DNA of 64,000 nucleotides from Myxococcota bacterium (GTDB lineage Bacteria; Myxococcota_A; UBA796; UBA9615; JAKLKC01), in the NCBI GenBank assembly GCA_023150875.1, contig JAKLKC010000020.1, forward strand, positions 1-64,000. Direction: 5' to 3'. How positions within the stretch are numbered: the stretch's first letter is position 1; each line of letters opens with the position of its first letter. The translations under genes were made by a program, and so were the position numbers. Shown in pieces: positions 1 through 8,448 of this stretch. The notes below the pieces were generated by a model. That model searched no databases. It was not told the DNA's origin and saw nothing but the letters and a program-made list of their open reading frames with translations.

Positions 1-40
1 CGCCATGGGGGCAGCCCTCCGAGCCCGGACCGGACCTCCC

Positions 41-1909
41 TCAGCCCACCCGGCGCCTGCGCCCCGCGGCGATCGCCAGCGCCAGCGCCGCCGCCACCCC
101 GCCGCCCCCGCCGCCGCCCCCGGCCTCGCAGGAGCACCCCTCCGGGTCCCCCCCGGCGCCGCCGTCCCCCGCCGAGTCGTCGTCCCCGGCCGCGTCGTCG
201 TCGGCCACGTCGTCGTCCGCGGTGTCGTCGTCCGGGGCGGTGTCGTCGTCCCCGGCCTCCTCCGCCTCCTCGCCGAGGGCCGCCACGGACGCCGCCCCCA
301 GGGCCTGGATCCGGATCCCCGTCAGCGCCGCCGACTGCCGGGGGCCGGCGGCTCCGCCCGACGGGTAGCGGGACTCCCCGCCCCACCCCGGCCCGTCCCG
401 GAGCAACCGCAGGGGGGCGATGGAGCCCTGGGCGCGGACGGTGCCGTCGGGGTCGAAGCGGGCCCGGGCGTCGCCGTGGAGGAGCCACGCCTCCCCCGCG
501 TGCCCCCGCTCCATCATCCACAGGGCGCCCCCCTGGCGGTTCTCGCCGGTGTCGGCGTCCCACGCCTCCGGCACCGCCAGGACCGCCCCCACGGCGCCCA
601 GGCCTGAAACCTCCGCCAGCTCCCCGTGGTACAGGGCCAGCTCCTCCTCGGCCCCGGCGAGGGCCGTCCCCCCGAGCCCCCAGGCGGCCTCCCCCTGGAG
701 CAGCCGCAGCGCCCCGCAGCAGCCCTCCCCGGCGGCCTCGTAGTCCAGCCCGGCGCCGTAGGCGTGGAGGGCGTCCGCTCCCGGGGTGCCCGGGGGGACG
801 GGCTCCCACCCCAGCTCGGTCCATTCCCCCTGGGCCGCCTCCAGGCTGGGGACCCCTCCCTCCCCCCGGGCGACGGCCACCGTCCCCGCCTCCGCCTCCG
901 CCGCCGCCACCCCCACGGCGCCCAGATCGGCCCGGGAGGTCACCACCGCGGGCAGGGGCCCGGCGGTGGCGGTGACGTCGGGCACCTCGTCGGAGCCCGG
1001 GGGGACGTCGGCCAACTCCCTCGACGCCAGCGCAAACGAGTACCCTTCGGTCAGCGCCGCGAGGTTCCACGCCGGCGTCCACAGGGGCTCCCCGGCGGCG
1101 CACTCCGCGGGCGGGGCCCCGGCGTCCGCCCACATGAACCACGCCGCCCCCTCCCCGTGGACCCGGGCCAGGTCCCCCTCGACGATCACCGCGGTCTCGC
1201 TGTCCACGCCGATCCCCAGCACCGACTCCGGCTCCGGCCCGGCCTGGCAGGCCAGCAGCCCCAGGAGGCGCCCCAGGCGAGCCCTCTCGGTGAAGTGGGT
1301 GTCCACCAGGACGCCCTGGAGCACGGGCAGGAAGTCCTCCCCGGTGGTCATGTACTCGTTCTGGGGATCCCCGAGGGCCTCTTCGGAGTAGACCGAGCCG
1401 TTCCGGGCGGTGAAGTCCAGGCCCGCCAGGATCGCCGCCCCCGCCGACGTCCCTCCGAGGGCGGCTCCCCCCTCCCACGCCGCCATCCACGCAGCCTCCA
1501 GGGTGGTGCCGTCCCACGCCTGGGTGTACTCCCACTGGTCGCCACCGGGGACGAACACCGCCCCGGCCCCGGCGACGAGGGCGGCGAGGTCCGGATCCTC
1601 GGCGGCGGCGGGATCCGGGACGGCCCGGGACTCTACGGCGGCCCCGAAGGAGGTGAAGTAGTCGACCAGCCAGGACGAGGGGGCCTCCAGGTCCAGGAGC
1701 ACCAGGGGGGCCCCTCGCCCGGCGGCGACCTCGGCCAGCAGGCGGTAGGGCTCGTCGGACCAGGCGCCGTAGTCCTCGCTCCCCCCTCCGGCGACCACCA
1801 CGGGGCCGTGGGTGGGCACGGGGGGGCCGAGGGTGGGCGAGGAGGAGGCGGCGGCGGGGACGGCGAGGATCGCGGCCAGGACGAGGGGAGCGGTGACGGG
1901 GTGAGGCAT
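41..1909 (-). CDS. Cyanophycinase-like exported peptidase (family S51) with MYXO-CTERM-like tail
   Basis: This 622-residue protein starts at the ATG at 1909, which places a typical signal peptide (residues 1-23) at the N terminus; a longer start upstream would run through a hexanucleotide repeat. The S51 nucleophile motif GGTSAGAA has its Ser at residue 155. A downstream block DTHFTERARLGRLL (His205) matches the cyanophycinase family, whose members are Ser-dependent exopeptidases acting on beta-linked Asp-Arg polymer or isoaspartyl peptides. The C-terminal half is unusual. It ends in an Asp-rich linker (DDDT repeats), a Cys-x-Cys motif, a poly-Gly/Ala hydrophobic stretch and an Arg cluster, like MYXO-CTERM surface sorting tails. 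The likely location is the cell surface or periplasm. The substrate cannot be read from sequence; the fold call is firm, the cyanophycin specificity is not. Confidence 0.8.
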   Translation of the reverse strand: MPHPVTAPLVLAAILAVPAAASSSPTLGPPVPTHGPVVVAGGGSEDYGAWSDEPYRLLAEVAAGRGAPLVLLDLEAPSSWLVDYFTSFGAAVESRAVPDPAAAEDPDLAALVAGAGAVFVPGGDQWEYTQAWDGTTLEAAWMAAWEGGAALGGTSAGAAILAGLDFTARNGSVYSEEALGDPQNEYMTTGEDFLPVLQGVLVDTHFTERARLGRLLGLLACQAGPEPESVLGIGVDSETAVIVEGDLARVHGEGAAWFMWADAGAPPAECAAGEPLWTPAWNLAALTEGYSFALASRELADVPPGSDEVPDVTATAGPLPAVVTSRADLGAVGVAAAEAEAGTVAVARGEGGVPSLEAAQGEWTELGWEPVPPGTPGADALHAYGAGLDYEAAGEGCCGALRLLQGEAAWGLGGTALAGAEEELALYHGELAEVSGLGAVGAVLAVPEAWDADTGENRQGGALWMMERGHAGEAWLLHGDARARFDPDGTVRAQGSIAPLRLLRDGPGWGGESRYPSGGAAGPRQSAALTGIRIQALGAASVAALGEEAEEAGDDDTAPDDDTADDDVADDDAAGDDDSAGDGGAGGDPEGCSCEAGGGGGGGGVAAALALAIAAGRRRRVG

Positions 1910-1970
1910 GGCGGGGAGGGTATCATGGCCCTCGGGGTCGCCCGGCGGGCTACAGTTAGGGGCCGGAGGC

Positions 1971-2010
1971 GCGGGCACGGGCACGGGCACGGGCTCGGGC
2001 AGGGGCGCGG
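1971..2010. repeat. GGGCAC-type hexanucleotide tandem repeat
   Basis: About six imperfect units of GGGCAC/GGGCTC sit between the start of the cyanophycinase-like gene and the stop of the DUF4143 gene. Related arrays occur at 33764-33806, 39307-39334 and, in both orientations, inside 52372-52526. All are outside genes. Confidence 0.75.
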
Positions 2011-2011
2011 G

Positions 2012-3172
2012 TCAGGGGAGGTCCGGGCGCGTCGCCAGGAACTCCGCCACACCCATGACCTCCACCCCTTTGGCCAGGGGCCACCGGCCTTCGCCCGGGT
2101 GGACCACCCAGGCGGGCGGATCCCCCAGGTCCGCGCGCGCCTCGTGGAAGCCTCGGGTCGGGCGGGGGTCCGAGGCGTACTTCACCTCGATGACCGCTCG
2201 TGCGCGCACACCGTCGTGGATGACCAGGTCGACCTCGGCCCCTCCGTGGGTGCGATAGAACGCGACCTGCCCGGCTCGGTTCAAGGTGGAGCACACCTGC
2301 TCGACCACGTAGCCTTCGAAGGAGGCCCCGAGGATCGGATGGCCGTGGAGGGCGTCGGCGCTGGCGATCTGGAGCAGGGAGTGGAGGAGCCCCGAGTCGC
2401 GGTGATACACCTTAGCGGCCTTCACCAGCCGCTTCCCGCCGTTCACGTGGAAGGGGGGCAGGCAGCGCACCAGGAAGGCCCCCTCCAGGTAGTCCCGGTA
2501 CCGGGCCACGACCCTGCCCGACAGGCCCAGGCTGGCGCCCAGGTCCGACGCGTTCCACAACGCACCCTGGCGGTGCGCCAGCATGGTGAGGAAGCGGTGC
2601 AGGAGGAGGGGTGGGGACTCCAGTCCCATCAGCGGGAGGTCCCGCTCCACCAGGCTCCGCAGGAACGCTTCTCTCCACAGGGTCGAACCGGCTTCATCGG
2701 GAGCGAGGAGCGCATCGGGAAAGCCGCCACGGAACCAGTGGCTCTCCTGGTCCAGGCGATGGGCGACCTCCGGCCAGGTGAACGGGGTCAGTTCGTGGTA
2801 GATGATCCGCCCGGCGAGTGACTCCGCCGACCTCTGGAGCAGGGCGGGCGCAGCCGACCCCAGCAGGAGGTAGCGGCCGGGCCGCCGGTCCAGGTCTACC
2901 AGGGCACGCAAGACGGGGAACAGGTCGGGCGCCGCCTGCACCTCGTCCAACACCACCAGGCGGTCGGCGACCCGCGTCAGGTAGAGCTCCGGGTCCGCCA
3001 GCCGGGCGGCGTCGGAGGGCCGTTCCAGGTCCAGGTAGACCACGTCGGGCCGCCCCGCGACCAGGGCCCGGGCGAGGGTGGTCTTCCCGACCTGCCGCGG
3101 CCCCACCAGGGCGACGACGGGGAAGCGGCCGAGAAGATCGGCGACGACCGACTGGGCATGGCGGACGATCAT
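2012..3172 (-). CDS. AAA ATPase with DUF4143 C-terminal domain
   Basis: This 386-residue protein has an AAA_14-type ATPase followed by a DUF4143 domain. Walker A is GPRQVGKTT at residues 24-32 and Walker B is RLVVLDEVQ at 71-79. The C terminus carries a restriction-endonuclease-like segment with EVKYASD. Length and layout match this large, functionally unassigned family, which is often mobile and multicopy. The ATG at 3172 was preferred to an in-frame TTG at 3199 because the protein then begins with the typical short helix. The start codon lies inside a 19-bp imperfect inverted repeat (3169-3213), suggesting autoregulation. It is transcribed divergently from the TIR-NACHT gene. The cellular role is unknown. 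Confidence 0.85.
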   Translation of the reverse strand: MIVRHAQSVVADLLGRFPVVALVGPRQVGKTTLARALVAGRPDVVYLDLERPSDAARLADPELYLTRVADRLVVLDEVQAAPDLFPVLRALVDLDRRPGRYLLLGSAAPALLQRSAESLAGRIIYHELTPFTWPEVAHRLDQESHWFRGGFPDALLAPDEAGSTLWREAFLRSLVERDLPLMGLESPPLLLHRFLTMLAHRQGALWNASDLGASLGLSGRVVARYRDYLEGAFLVRCLPPFHVNGGKRLVKAAKVYHRDSGLLHSLLQIASADALHGHPILGASFEGYVVEQVCSTLNRAGQVAFYRTHGGAEVDLVIHDGVRARAVIEVKYASDPRPTRGFHEARADLGDPPAWVVHPGEGRWPLAKGVEVMGVAEFLATRPDLP

Positions 3173-3213
3173 CTTTGAAATCTTGCACTCAAGATGCAAA
3201 ATTTCAAGGATGA
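3169..3213. promoter_or_regulatory. 19-bp inverted repeat spanning the DUF4143 start codon
   Basis: The arms 3169-3187 and 3195-3213 match at 17 of 19 positions around a 7-nt loop. The core reads ATCTTTGAAATCTTGCA on the left arm. The ATG of the DUF4143 gene (3170-3172) is in the outer part of the left arm. The element is strikingly AT-rich against its surroundings. It could be an operator bound by a regulator or by the ATPase product, or a translation-blocking mRNA hairpin. Confidence 0.6.
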
Positions 3214-3467
3214 AGTAGCCCAGCGCTCCGCTCCCGGTCCCTACTCCCTCGACTCGCGACGTTCTCGATTCGGACCTGCGGGTCCTTCGATTCCATCACG
3301 GAATCTGCAACTATATGAATTCAAAGGGATATTTAGGCGGTGCCGACCTGCCTGGTCCGGCAGCGGCAGCCGGTGGTGCTGACCGGAACCCGCCCGACCG
3401 GCAGGGTGCCTGAACGCGCTCGCGCACCACCTGTGGTAGCGTCCGCTCTCTTCATGGGGGAAGCGCC

Positions 3468-6400
3468 GTGGACATCCGATCCAGCGACGTCTTCGTGGCC
3501 CACGCGAGGGCGGACAAGCAGCGGGCAAGGGAACTGACCGAGGCGTTGCGAAGGGCCGGCCTGGACCCGTACCTGGACGACGACGAGCTGCTCGGCGGTG
3601 ACGAGTGGGACCAGGTCCTGCCCGAGGCCCAGCGGCGTGCGCGGGCGACGGTGGTGCTGGTGGGGGCGACCATCGACCGGGCCTACTACCAGCGGGAGGA
3701 GGTGGCGACGGCCATCGCCCAAGCGCGGGTGGAGGGGGCGGTCCACCCGGTGATCCCGATCTACCTTCCGGGGCTGCCCGAGGACCGCGTGCCCTACGGC
3801 CTGCGGGTGAGACACGCCCTCCGGTGGGGCGACCTGGGGGTGGAGGGCGTGGCGGCCGAGGTGGCGCGGGCGGTGAGGGCCATCCCGCTGGCCCCACCAC
3901 CGCCCGGGGTCCACGACGGGGGAGATCCCGGCGCCCACGCCCACCTCCACGACGCTCTGCTCTCCTTCACCGACGAGGAGTGGATCTTCGTCCGCACCCA
4001 GCTTCGGCGGCACCGCTTCGAGTTGCCGGCCCACCGGGAGCCGCGCCGGAGGGAGGCGGAGGCGGTGGTGGCGCAGGCGGTGACCGGCGGCCGCACCCGG
4101 GAGCTACCCAAGCTCCTGGCGGATGCGCGGCGGGTGCTCTGCCGTCCCCGGGGAGACACGGCCGCCTGGATCCGCAACCTCCGGAAACGACTGGGGGAAA
4201 TCAGGGTACTGGGCCTCGTCCCCGGGGACCAGGACGTCGACCTGAACCTGGACGACGTTTACGTAGAGTTGGAGATCACCCCGCGGTCCCCCGGTGTGGA
4301 GCCGCCCTCGCCGGGGGGGCGCCACGGCCTGGTGGGGCCCCACGAGGGCAGGCAGGCGAACGCCCGCACCCTCTCCGAGGCCCTCGACGGTCTGCGGGGC
4401 GCCTGGGTCCGGCGGGGCGTCCGGGGGGTCCTGGTCCTGGGCCTGCCGGGGAGCGGCAAGTCCACCCTGCTCCAGCGGACCTGGTGCGAGGTCCACGACG
4501 CGACCCCCGCACCGAGTGGGAGCCCCCTCCGCGCCCCCGTCCTGGTGCGGTGCGCGACGGCCCAGGGCCTCGGGGTGGAGTCCCTGGGGCGGGGCGACCT
4601 GCGCGCCCTGCTGGAGATCGAGGCCACCGCCGCCGGCTACCCGGGGGCCGCCGGGGCGTGGCTGGACGCCGGAGGCCGGCCCGAGGCGGTCTTCCTGGAC
4701 GGGTTGGACGAGCTGCGGGACGCCGAGGACCGCCGCCTCTTCCTCGCATGGCTGGCGGAGGAGATGAAGGAGTGGAGGGGGATCCCCTTCGTGCTCACCA
4801 GCCGGCCGGCGGCCTGGTCCAGGGCCGAGGCCGAGGCCCTGGGGACGGCGTTCCACGCCTTCGACCTGCTGGCCCTCAGCCAGGCCTCGGTGGACGACTA
4901 CGTCGGCCGATGGTTCCGCCACGCGGCGGAGCGGGAGAAGGTGGGCTGCGACGACGACGAGCTGGCGACGGCCCTCTCTCTGGCGGACACGGAGGCCGCC
5001 GCCCTGCTTGACGAGCTGCACCGCCGCGACCCCACGGAGGCGGAGCGGATCCGGGGGCTGACCGGCAACCCCCTGACCCTCTCCACGGTCTGCCTCGTCC
5101 ACCGCCGCTTCAAGCTCCTCCCCAAGGGCCGGGGCCTCCTCTATCGCCAGTGCCTGGAGGTGCTGCTGCGGGGGCGGCGGGAGGGAGGCCGGCCCACTTT
5201 CGACCTGGACGAGGGGGTGCGCCTGCTGCGGGACCTCGCCTTCCGAATGCAGGAGTCCACCGACGACGCCTCTTCCCCCAAGGAGGTCCCGAAGGCCGAG
5301 CTGATCGCCCACCTGGAGGAGGCCCGGGAGGACATCGCCCGCCTCCAGGACCGCCCTCCCGGCGAGCTACTGGACGACCTGGCGAGAGGGTGCGGCGTCC
5401 TGGTGAGCCCCGACGGGGACCTCCACCAGTTCGTCCACCTGACCGTCCAGGAGTTCCTGGCCTACGAGGCCGTCCGGGCCCAGGGGAGAGGAGCCTGGCT
5501 GGCGGAGCGCGTGGCGGACCCCCGCTGGCGGGAGCCCATCCTGCTGGGGATGGCCGACTCCGCCACCCAGCGGGAGTTCCTGGGGGCCCTGCTGTCGGGC
5601 CCGCTGCCCACCCACGAGAAGCTCCTTCTCGCCTGCCGCTCCGAGAAGGACCTGGAGCGGGAGCCCTTCCGCGCCTTGCTCGACGCCTCCTCGGGGCGGG
5701 ACGCCGCGGACGTCGCCACGGTGCTCCGGGTCTTCGCCGACAAGCCGCCGCGATGGGTCATCGCCGCCGCCGAGGCCCTGTGCTCACACCCGGACGAGGA
5801 GGTCCAGCGCCTCGCCCACCCCCTCGCCGGCCGGGTGTGGGTGGACCCGCGCCGGCACCCGGACCGGGACGGACCCTTCGTGGGCTACGTCGACGACCCC
5901 CGGGGATTGGTCCAGAAGGGCGGGGAATTGGTGCCGGTGGACCTGGGCGTCGGCAGCCGCTGGAGGTCCGCTCCCCTGGACTTGGAGTGGGTGTGGGTGC
6001 CCCCGGGGGAGTTCCTCATGGGGGCGACGAAACGAGAGGGGGAGCCGGGCTTCGATCCCGAGGCGGATGACGATGAGGGCCCGCCCCACCGGGTGAGAGT
6101 AGAACGTGGCTTCTGGATGGGGCGCTTCCCGGTGACCAACGCCCAGTACCGCCGCTTCGTGGAGGGGGGGGGCGCGCAAGAACCCCAGTGCTTCCGCCGC
6201 CCGGGCTTCGACGCACCCGATCAGCCGGTCACCGGCGTGTCCTGGCAGGACGCCCTCACCTACACCCGGTGGGCGTCGGGGGTCGCCGGAGGCCCCGTGA
6301 CCCTCCCAACCGAGGCCCAGTGGGAGTACGCCGCCCGGGGGGCGGACGGGAGGCCCTACCCGTGGGGGCCCGAAGCCCCGGACATCGGGAGGGCCTGGTG

Positions 6401-6749
6401 CCGATTCCTGGCGGACGCCGGAGTCTCGGTGGATGGCCCCGCACCGGTGGGCGGCCGCCCGCACGGGGCGGGCCCCTTCGGCGCCGAGGAGCAGGCAGGC
6501 AACATGTGGGAGTGGTGCCTGGACCCGTATCGCCCATACGCGCCGGGCGCGACCGTCGATCCTGGGCCGGCGCCGCATTCCGCTGACACGGTTCGTCAGG
6601 AGGATGACACGCCCCGCGTGTTGCGCGGGGGCTCCTGGGGCTTCGGTCCCGGGGGGCTGCGGGCCGCCGTCCGGGGCGGGTACCATCCCAGGGTCCGGCT
6701 CGAGGTCATCGGCTTCCGGGTGGTGTGTCGTTCCCCCGAGCCGCGCTGA
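3468..6749 (+). CDS. TIR-NACHT-FGE/C-type-lectin conflict protein, DGR target 1
   Basis: The protein has 1093 residues. Residues 1-140 form a TIR domain; YYQREEVATA places a Glu at 77/78 where TIR NADases carry the catalytic Glu. A small helical linker domain follows at about 160-260. The NACHT-type STAND ATPase has Walker A GLPGSGKST (325-333) and Walker B VFLDGLDEL (about 408-416), followed by a helical region. From about 838 to the end lies an FGE-sulfatase/C-type-lectin domain whose last 44 residues are encoded by variable repeat 1. The paired Cys residues of true formylglycine-generating enzymes are absent near RGGSW, so the domain is probably a ligand sensor, not an enzyme. The inferred mechanism is ligand binding, NACHT oligomerisation, then TIR activation (NAD depletion or signalling). 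The gene stands alone, convergent with the reverse transcriptase, and ends at a hairpin terminator. Confidence 0.9.
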   Translation: MDIRSSDVFVAHARADKQRARELTEALRRAGLDPYLDDDELLGGDEWDQVLPEAQRRARATVVLVGATIDRAYYQREEVATAIAQARVEGAVHPVIPIYLPGLPEDRVPYGLRVRHALRWGDLGVEGVAAEVARAVRAIPLAPPPPGVHDGGDPGAHAHLHDALLSFTDEEWIFVRTQLRRHRFELPAHREPRRREAEAVVAQAVTGGRTRELPKLLADARRVLCRPRGDTAAWIRNLRKRLGEIRVLGLVPGDQDVDLNLDDVYVELEITPRSPGVEPPSPGGRHGLVGPHEGRQANARTLSEALDGLRGAWVRRGVRGVLVLGLPGSGKSTLLQRTWCEVHDATPAPSGSPLRAPVLVRCATAQGLGVESLGRGDLRALLEIEATAAGYPGAAGAWLDAGGRPEAVFLDGLDELRDAEDRRLFLAWLAEEMKEWRGIPFVLTSRPAAWSRAEAEALGTAFHAFDLLALSQASVDDYVGRWFRHAAEREKVGCDDDELATALSLADTEAAALLDELHRRDPTEAERIRGLTGNPLTLSTVCLVHRRFKLLPKGRGLLYRQCLEVLLRGRREGGRPTFDLDEGVRLLRDLAFRMQESTDDASSPKEVPKAELIAHLEEAREDIARLQDRPPGELLDDLARGCGVLVSPDGDLHQFVHLTVQEFLAYEAVRAQGRGAWLAERVADPRWREPILLGMADSATQREFLGALLSGPLPTHEKLLLACRSEKDLEREPFRALLDASSGRDAADVATVLRVFADKPPRWVIAAAEALCSHPDEEVQRLAHPLAGRVWVDPRRHPDRDGPFVGYVDDPRGLVQKGGELVPVDLGVGSRWRSAPLDLEWVWVPPGEFLMGATKREGEPGFDPEADDDEGPPHRVRVERGFWMGRFPVTNAQYRRFVEGGGAQEPQCFRRPGFDAPDQPVTGVSWQDALTYTRWASGVAGGPVTLPTEAQWEYAARGADGRPYPWGPEAPDIGRAWCRFLADAGVSVDGPAPVGGRPHGAGPFGAEEQAGNMWEWCLDPYRPYAPGATVDPGPAPHSADTVRQEDDTPRVLRGGSWGFGPGGLRAAVRGGYHPRVRLEVIGFRVVCRSPEPR
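6610..6739 (+). repeat. DGR variable repeat 1 (VR1)
   Basis: This 130-bp segment at the 3' end of the TIR-NACHT-FGE gene aligns without gaps to the template repeat at 7969-8098 (opposite strand). By eye it differs at 18 positions, and each corresponds to an adenine in the template. Examples are AAC to GGC, TTC, TAC, GTC or CTC, AGG to GGG, and GAC to GTC. Constant flanks surround the variable core. Immediately beyond, VR1 and VR2 read GAGCCGCGCTGA while the template reads GAACCCGCGCTG, as expected for IMH versus IMH*. Confidence 0.95.
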
Positions 6750-6791
6750 CCTTTGGCCTTCGACCTTTGGTCCTTGGTCCTCCGGTCCTCC

Positions 6792-6819
6792 CCGGCGCGA
6801 AGCGCCGGCGACTTTTTTT
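6792..6819 (+). terminator. Hairpin plus T-run after DGR target 1
   Basis: CCGGCGC (6792-6798) pairs with GCGCCGG (6802-6808) around a GAA loop; a run of seven T follows at 6813-6819. This is a canonical intrinsic terminator for the target gene. Its position, 52 bp past VR1, matches that of the hairpin beyond VR2, so it may also act as the DGR homing hairpin. Confidence 0.75.
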
Positions 6820-6858
6820 CGGCGTGCGCCCTCCTCGTCACCGGCATGACAGGTCCCG

Positions 6859-7845
6859 TCACCCTCCGAACACCCACGCCGCCGCGAACGACCGCACGAC
6901 CTGGCCCGCACGGGCGGGGTCGCGCAGCCTCCGCCGCAGGTGAGCGGGGAGCCGCCCCCGGGCCTTGGGCCCCAGCCACATCCGATGGGGAGTCACCCGG
7001 TAGCCCAGGTAGGACACCGCCCCGCGGGTGGAGATCGGCCGCGCCTCGGGGTCCTTCAGCTCCAGCCCCCTCTCCCTCTGGAGCCACTCCGCGACCTCGT
7101 CCCGCCAGCGCAGCAACTCCCCCGGGTCGTCGCCGAAGAGGTGCACGTCGTCCATGTACCGCTGGTAGGCGACCCGCAACTCCCGGCAGACGTGGTGGTC
7201 CAGCCCGTCGAGATACACGTTCGCCCACCACTGGCTGGTGAGGTTGCCGATGGGCAGCCCCCGCCCGGGCTCTCCCGGTCCGCTCCACCCGAGCCACGAC
7301 ACGACCTCGGGGCGCCGGTACAGCCCCGACCCGCTCTCCAGGATCCGGTCCACGAGCCGCCGGATCCCGGGCTCCGGCAGTCGCCGAGACAACAGGCCCC
7401 GGAGGCGTTCCCGGTCGATCCGGTAGAAGTAGCGGGCCATGTCCAGCCCGAGCACGTAACCGTATCGACGGCACCGGCGCCGGAAGGTCAGCAGGGCCCT
7501 GTGGGCGCCGCGCCCCTCGATGCAGGCGTAGCTGTGGGCAATGAACGAACGGTCCCACCACGGCGCGACCACGCGGTAGAGGGCCCGATGGACCACGCGG
7601 TCCCTCACGGGGGCCGCGGAGACGAGACGCCGCTTGGGGTCCCGGACCCGGAGCAGCCGGTAGCCGGCGGGCCGCCAGGTGCCCGCGTTCAGGGCGCCCG
7701 CCAGCGCCAGGACGTGCCGCTCGGCGTCGAGCCCGAACGCGGCGACATCCGGCCGCCGCCTCTTGCCGCGCTCGAACTCCCGCCACGCCGCCCACAGGTT
7801 CGACGGCGCCACGACCTGGTCGAAGCAGCGCAGGGTCCGCACCAC
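6859..7845 (-). CDS. DGR reverse transcriptase
   Basis: The 328-residue protein begins at GTG 7845. The catalytic box is YMDD (residues 230-233), with the third Asp in LGLDMARYF (Asp135). The motif [10 protein letters not shown] (196-205) is the hallmark of DGR reverse transcriptases, which replace the usual QG..SP with IG..SQ; this separates it from group II intron and retron enzymes. It should copy the template-repeat RNA into adenine-mutagenised cDNA that replaces VR sequence. It lies directly downstream of the template repeat on the same strand, in the order HTH protein, avd, TR, RT. Length is usual for the family and no maturase or endonuclease domain is seen. Confidence 0.95.
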   Translation of the reverse strand: MVRTLRCFDQVVAPSNLWAAWREFERGKRRRPDVAAFGLDAERHVLALAGALNAGTWRPAGYRLLRVRDPKRRLVSAAPVRDRVVHRALYRVVAPWWDRSFIAHSYACIEGRGAHRALLTFRRRCRRYGYVLGLDMARYFYRIDRERLRGLLSRRLPEPGIRRLVDRILESGSGLYRRPEVVSWLGWSGPGEPGRGLPIGNLTSQWWANVYLDGLDHHVCRELRVAYQRYMDDVHLFGDDPGELLRWRDEVAEWLQRERGLELKDPEARPISTRGAVSYLGYRVTPHRMWLGPKARGRLPAHLRRRLRDPARAGQVVRSFAAAWVFGG

Positions 7846-7968
7846 GTCAGGCCCAAGGGGCCCGCCCCGGCTTTCGCCTCGGGGCTACCGGCGGGGGCGG
7901 GCGTGGGGGGCCTTGGGCCCCGGGAGCGTCGCCTGCTCGCGCTCGGACCCCAGCGGGACAGCGCGGGT

Positions 7969-8098
7969 TCGGGGGAACGACACACCACCCGGAAGCCGAT
8001 GTTCTCGTTCCGGTTCCTGGGATGGTTCCTGTTCCGGTCGGCGGCCCGCAGCCTCCTGGGATCGTTGTTCCAGGAGCCCCCGCGCAACACGCGGGGCG
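7969..8098 (-). repeat. DGR template repeat (TR)
   Basis: This 130-bp non-coding segment lies between avd and the reverse transcriptase. Read on the minus strand it would encode the lectin tail with seven AAC codons clustered in the core ([12 protein letters not shown]). AAC is the usual DGR template codon because adenine mutagenesis reaches many residues but no stop. It matches VR1 and VR2 except at adenines. It has no start, and its frame lacks the rest of the target gene, so it is the template, not a gene fragment. Confidence 0.95.
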
Positions 8099-8118
8099 GC
8101 CGCTCTCCGGCGACGCGG

Positions 8119-8448
8119 TCACAGGTTACCGCCGTCGAGGTGGCGACGCCAGCCGCCGATCTGCCTGCCGATCCGGTCCAGCATCGCCGCGGCATGCAGC
8201 AGTCCCGCCTCGACCAGCAGGTCCAGCTCGAACGCCAGCCGCAGGAGGGCCCGCAGTCGGGCCGCGGCACGGTCGGCCAGGTCCACTTCCACCTCCCGGT
8301 CCAGCCCGTGGAGGGCCAGGGTGACGTGCTCCACCAGGTCCAGGGCGGCGTGGTGGACGCGTCGCCCCACTGGGGCATCGGCGCGGAGGTTGGCGCAGAT
8401 CCAGCGCGCGAGCTGGATCGCGTCGTTGTAGAGCGGCGCCTCCTTCAC
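8119..8448 (-). CDS. avd: Accessory variability determinant Avd
   Basis: This 109-residue helical protein starts at GTG 8448, which overlaps the stop of the upstream HTH gene as GTGA, implying coupled translation. The C-terminal pattern [14 protein letters not shown] followed by [11 protein letters not shown] matches Avd of the 23S-rRNA-intervening-protein-like four-helix-bundle family. Avd forms a positively charged pentamer that binds the reverse transcriptase and TR RNA and is needed for homing. Its place just upstream of the TR is canonical. Confidence 0.88.
   Translation of the reverse strand: MKEAPLYNDAIQLARWICANLRADAPVGRRVHHAALDLVEHVTLALHGLDREVEVDLADRAAARLRALLRLAFELDLLVEAGLLHAAAMLDRIGRQIGGWRRHLDGGNL

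Noticed and set aside
626-2821. A 731-codon plus-strand frame over the cyanophycinase and DUF4143 genes
   Set aside because: It is antisense to two clear genes and rich in Gly/Arg/Pro; no domain is recognisable.
7689-8378. A protein frame running through the template repeat
   Set aside because: It joins antisense of avd with the TR. The TR portion is explained as a DGR template and has no gene start.
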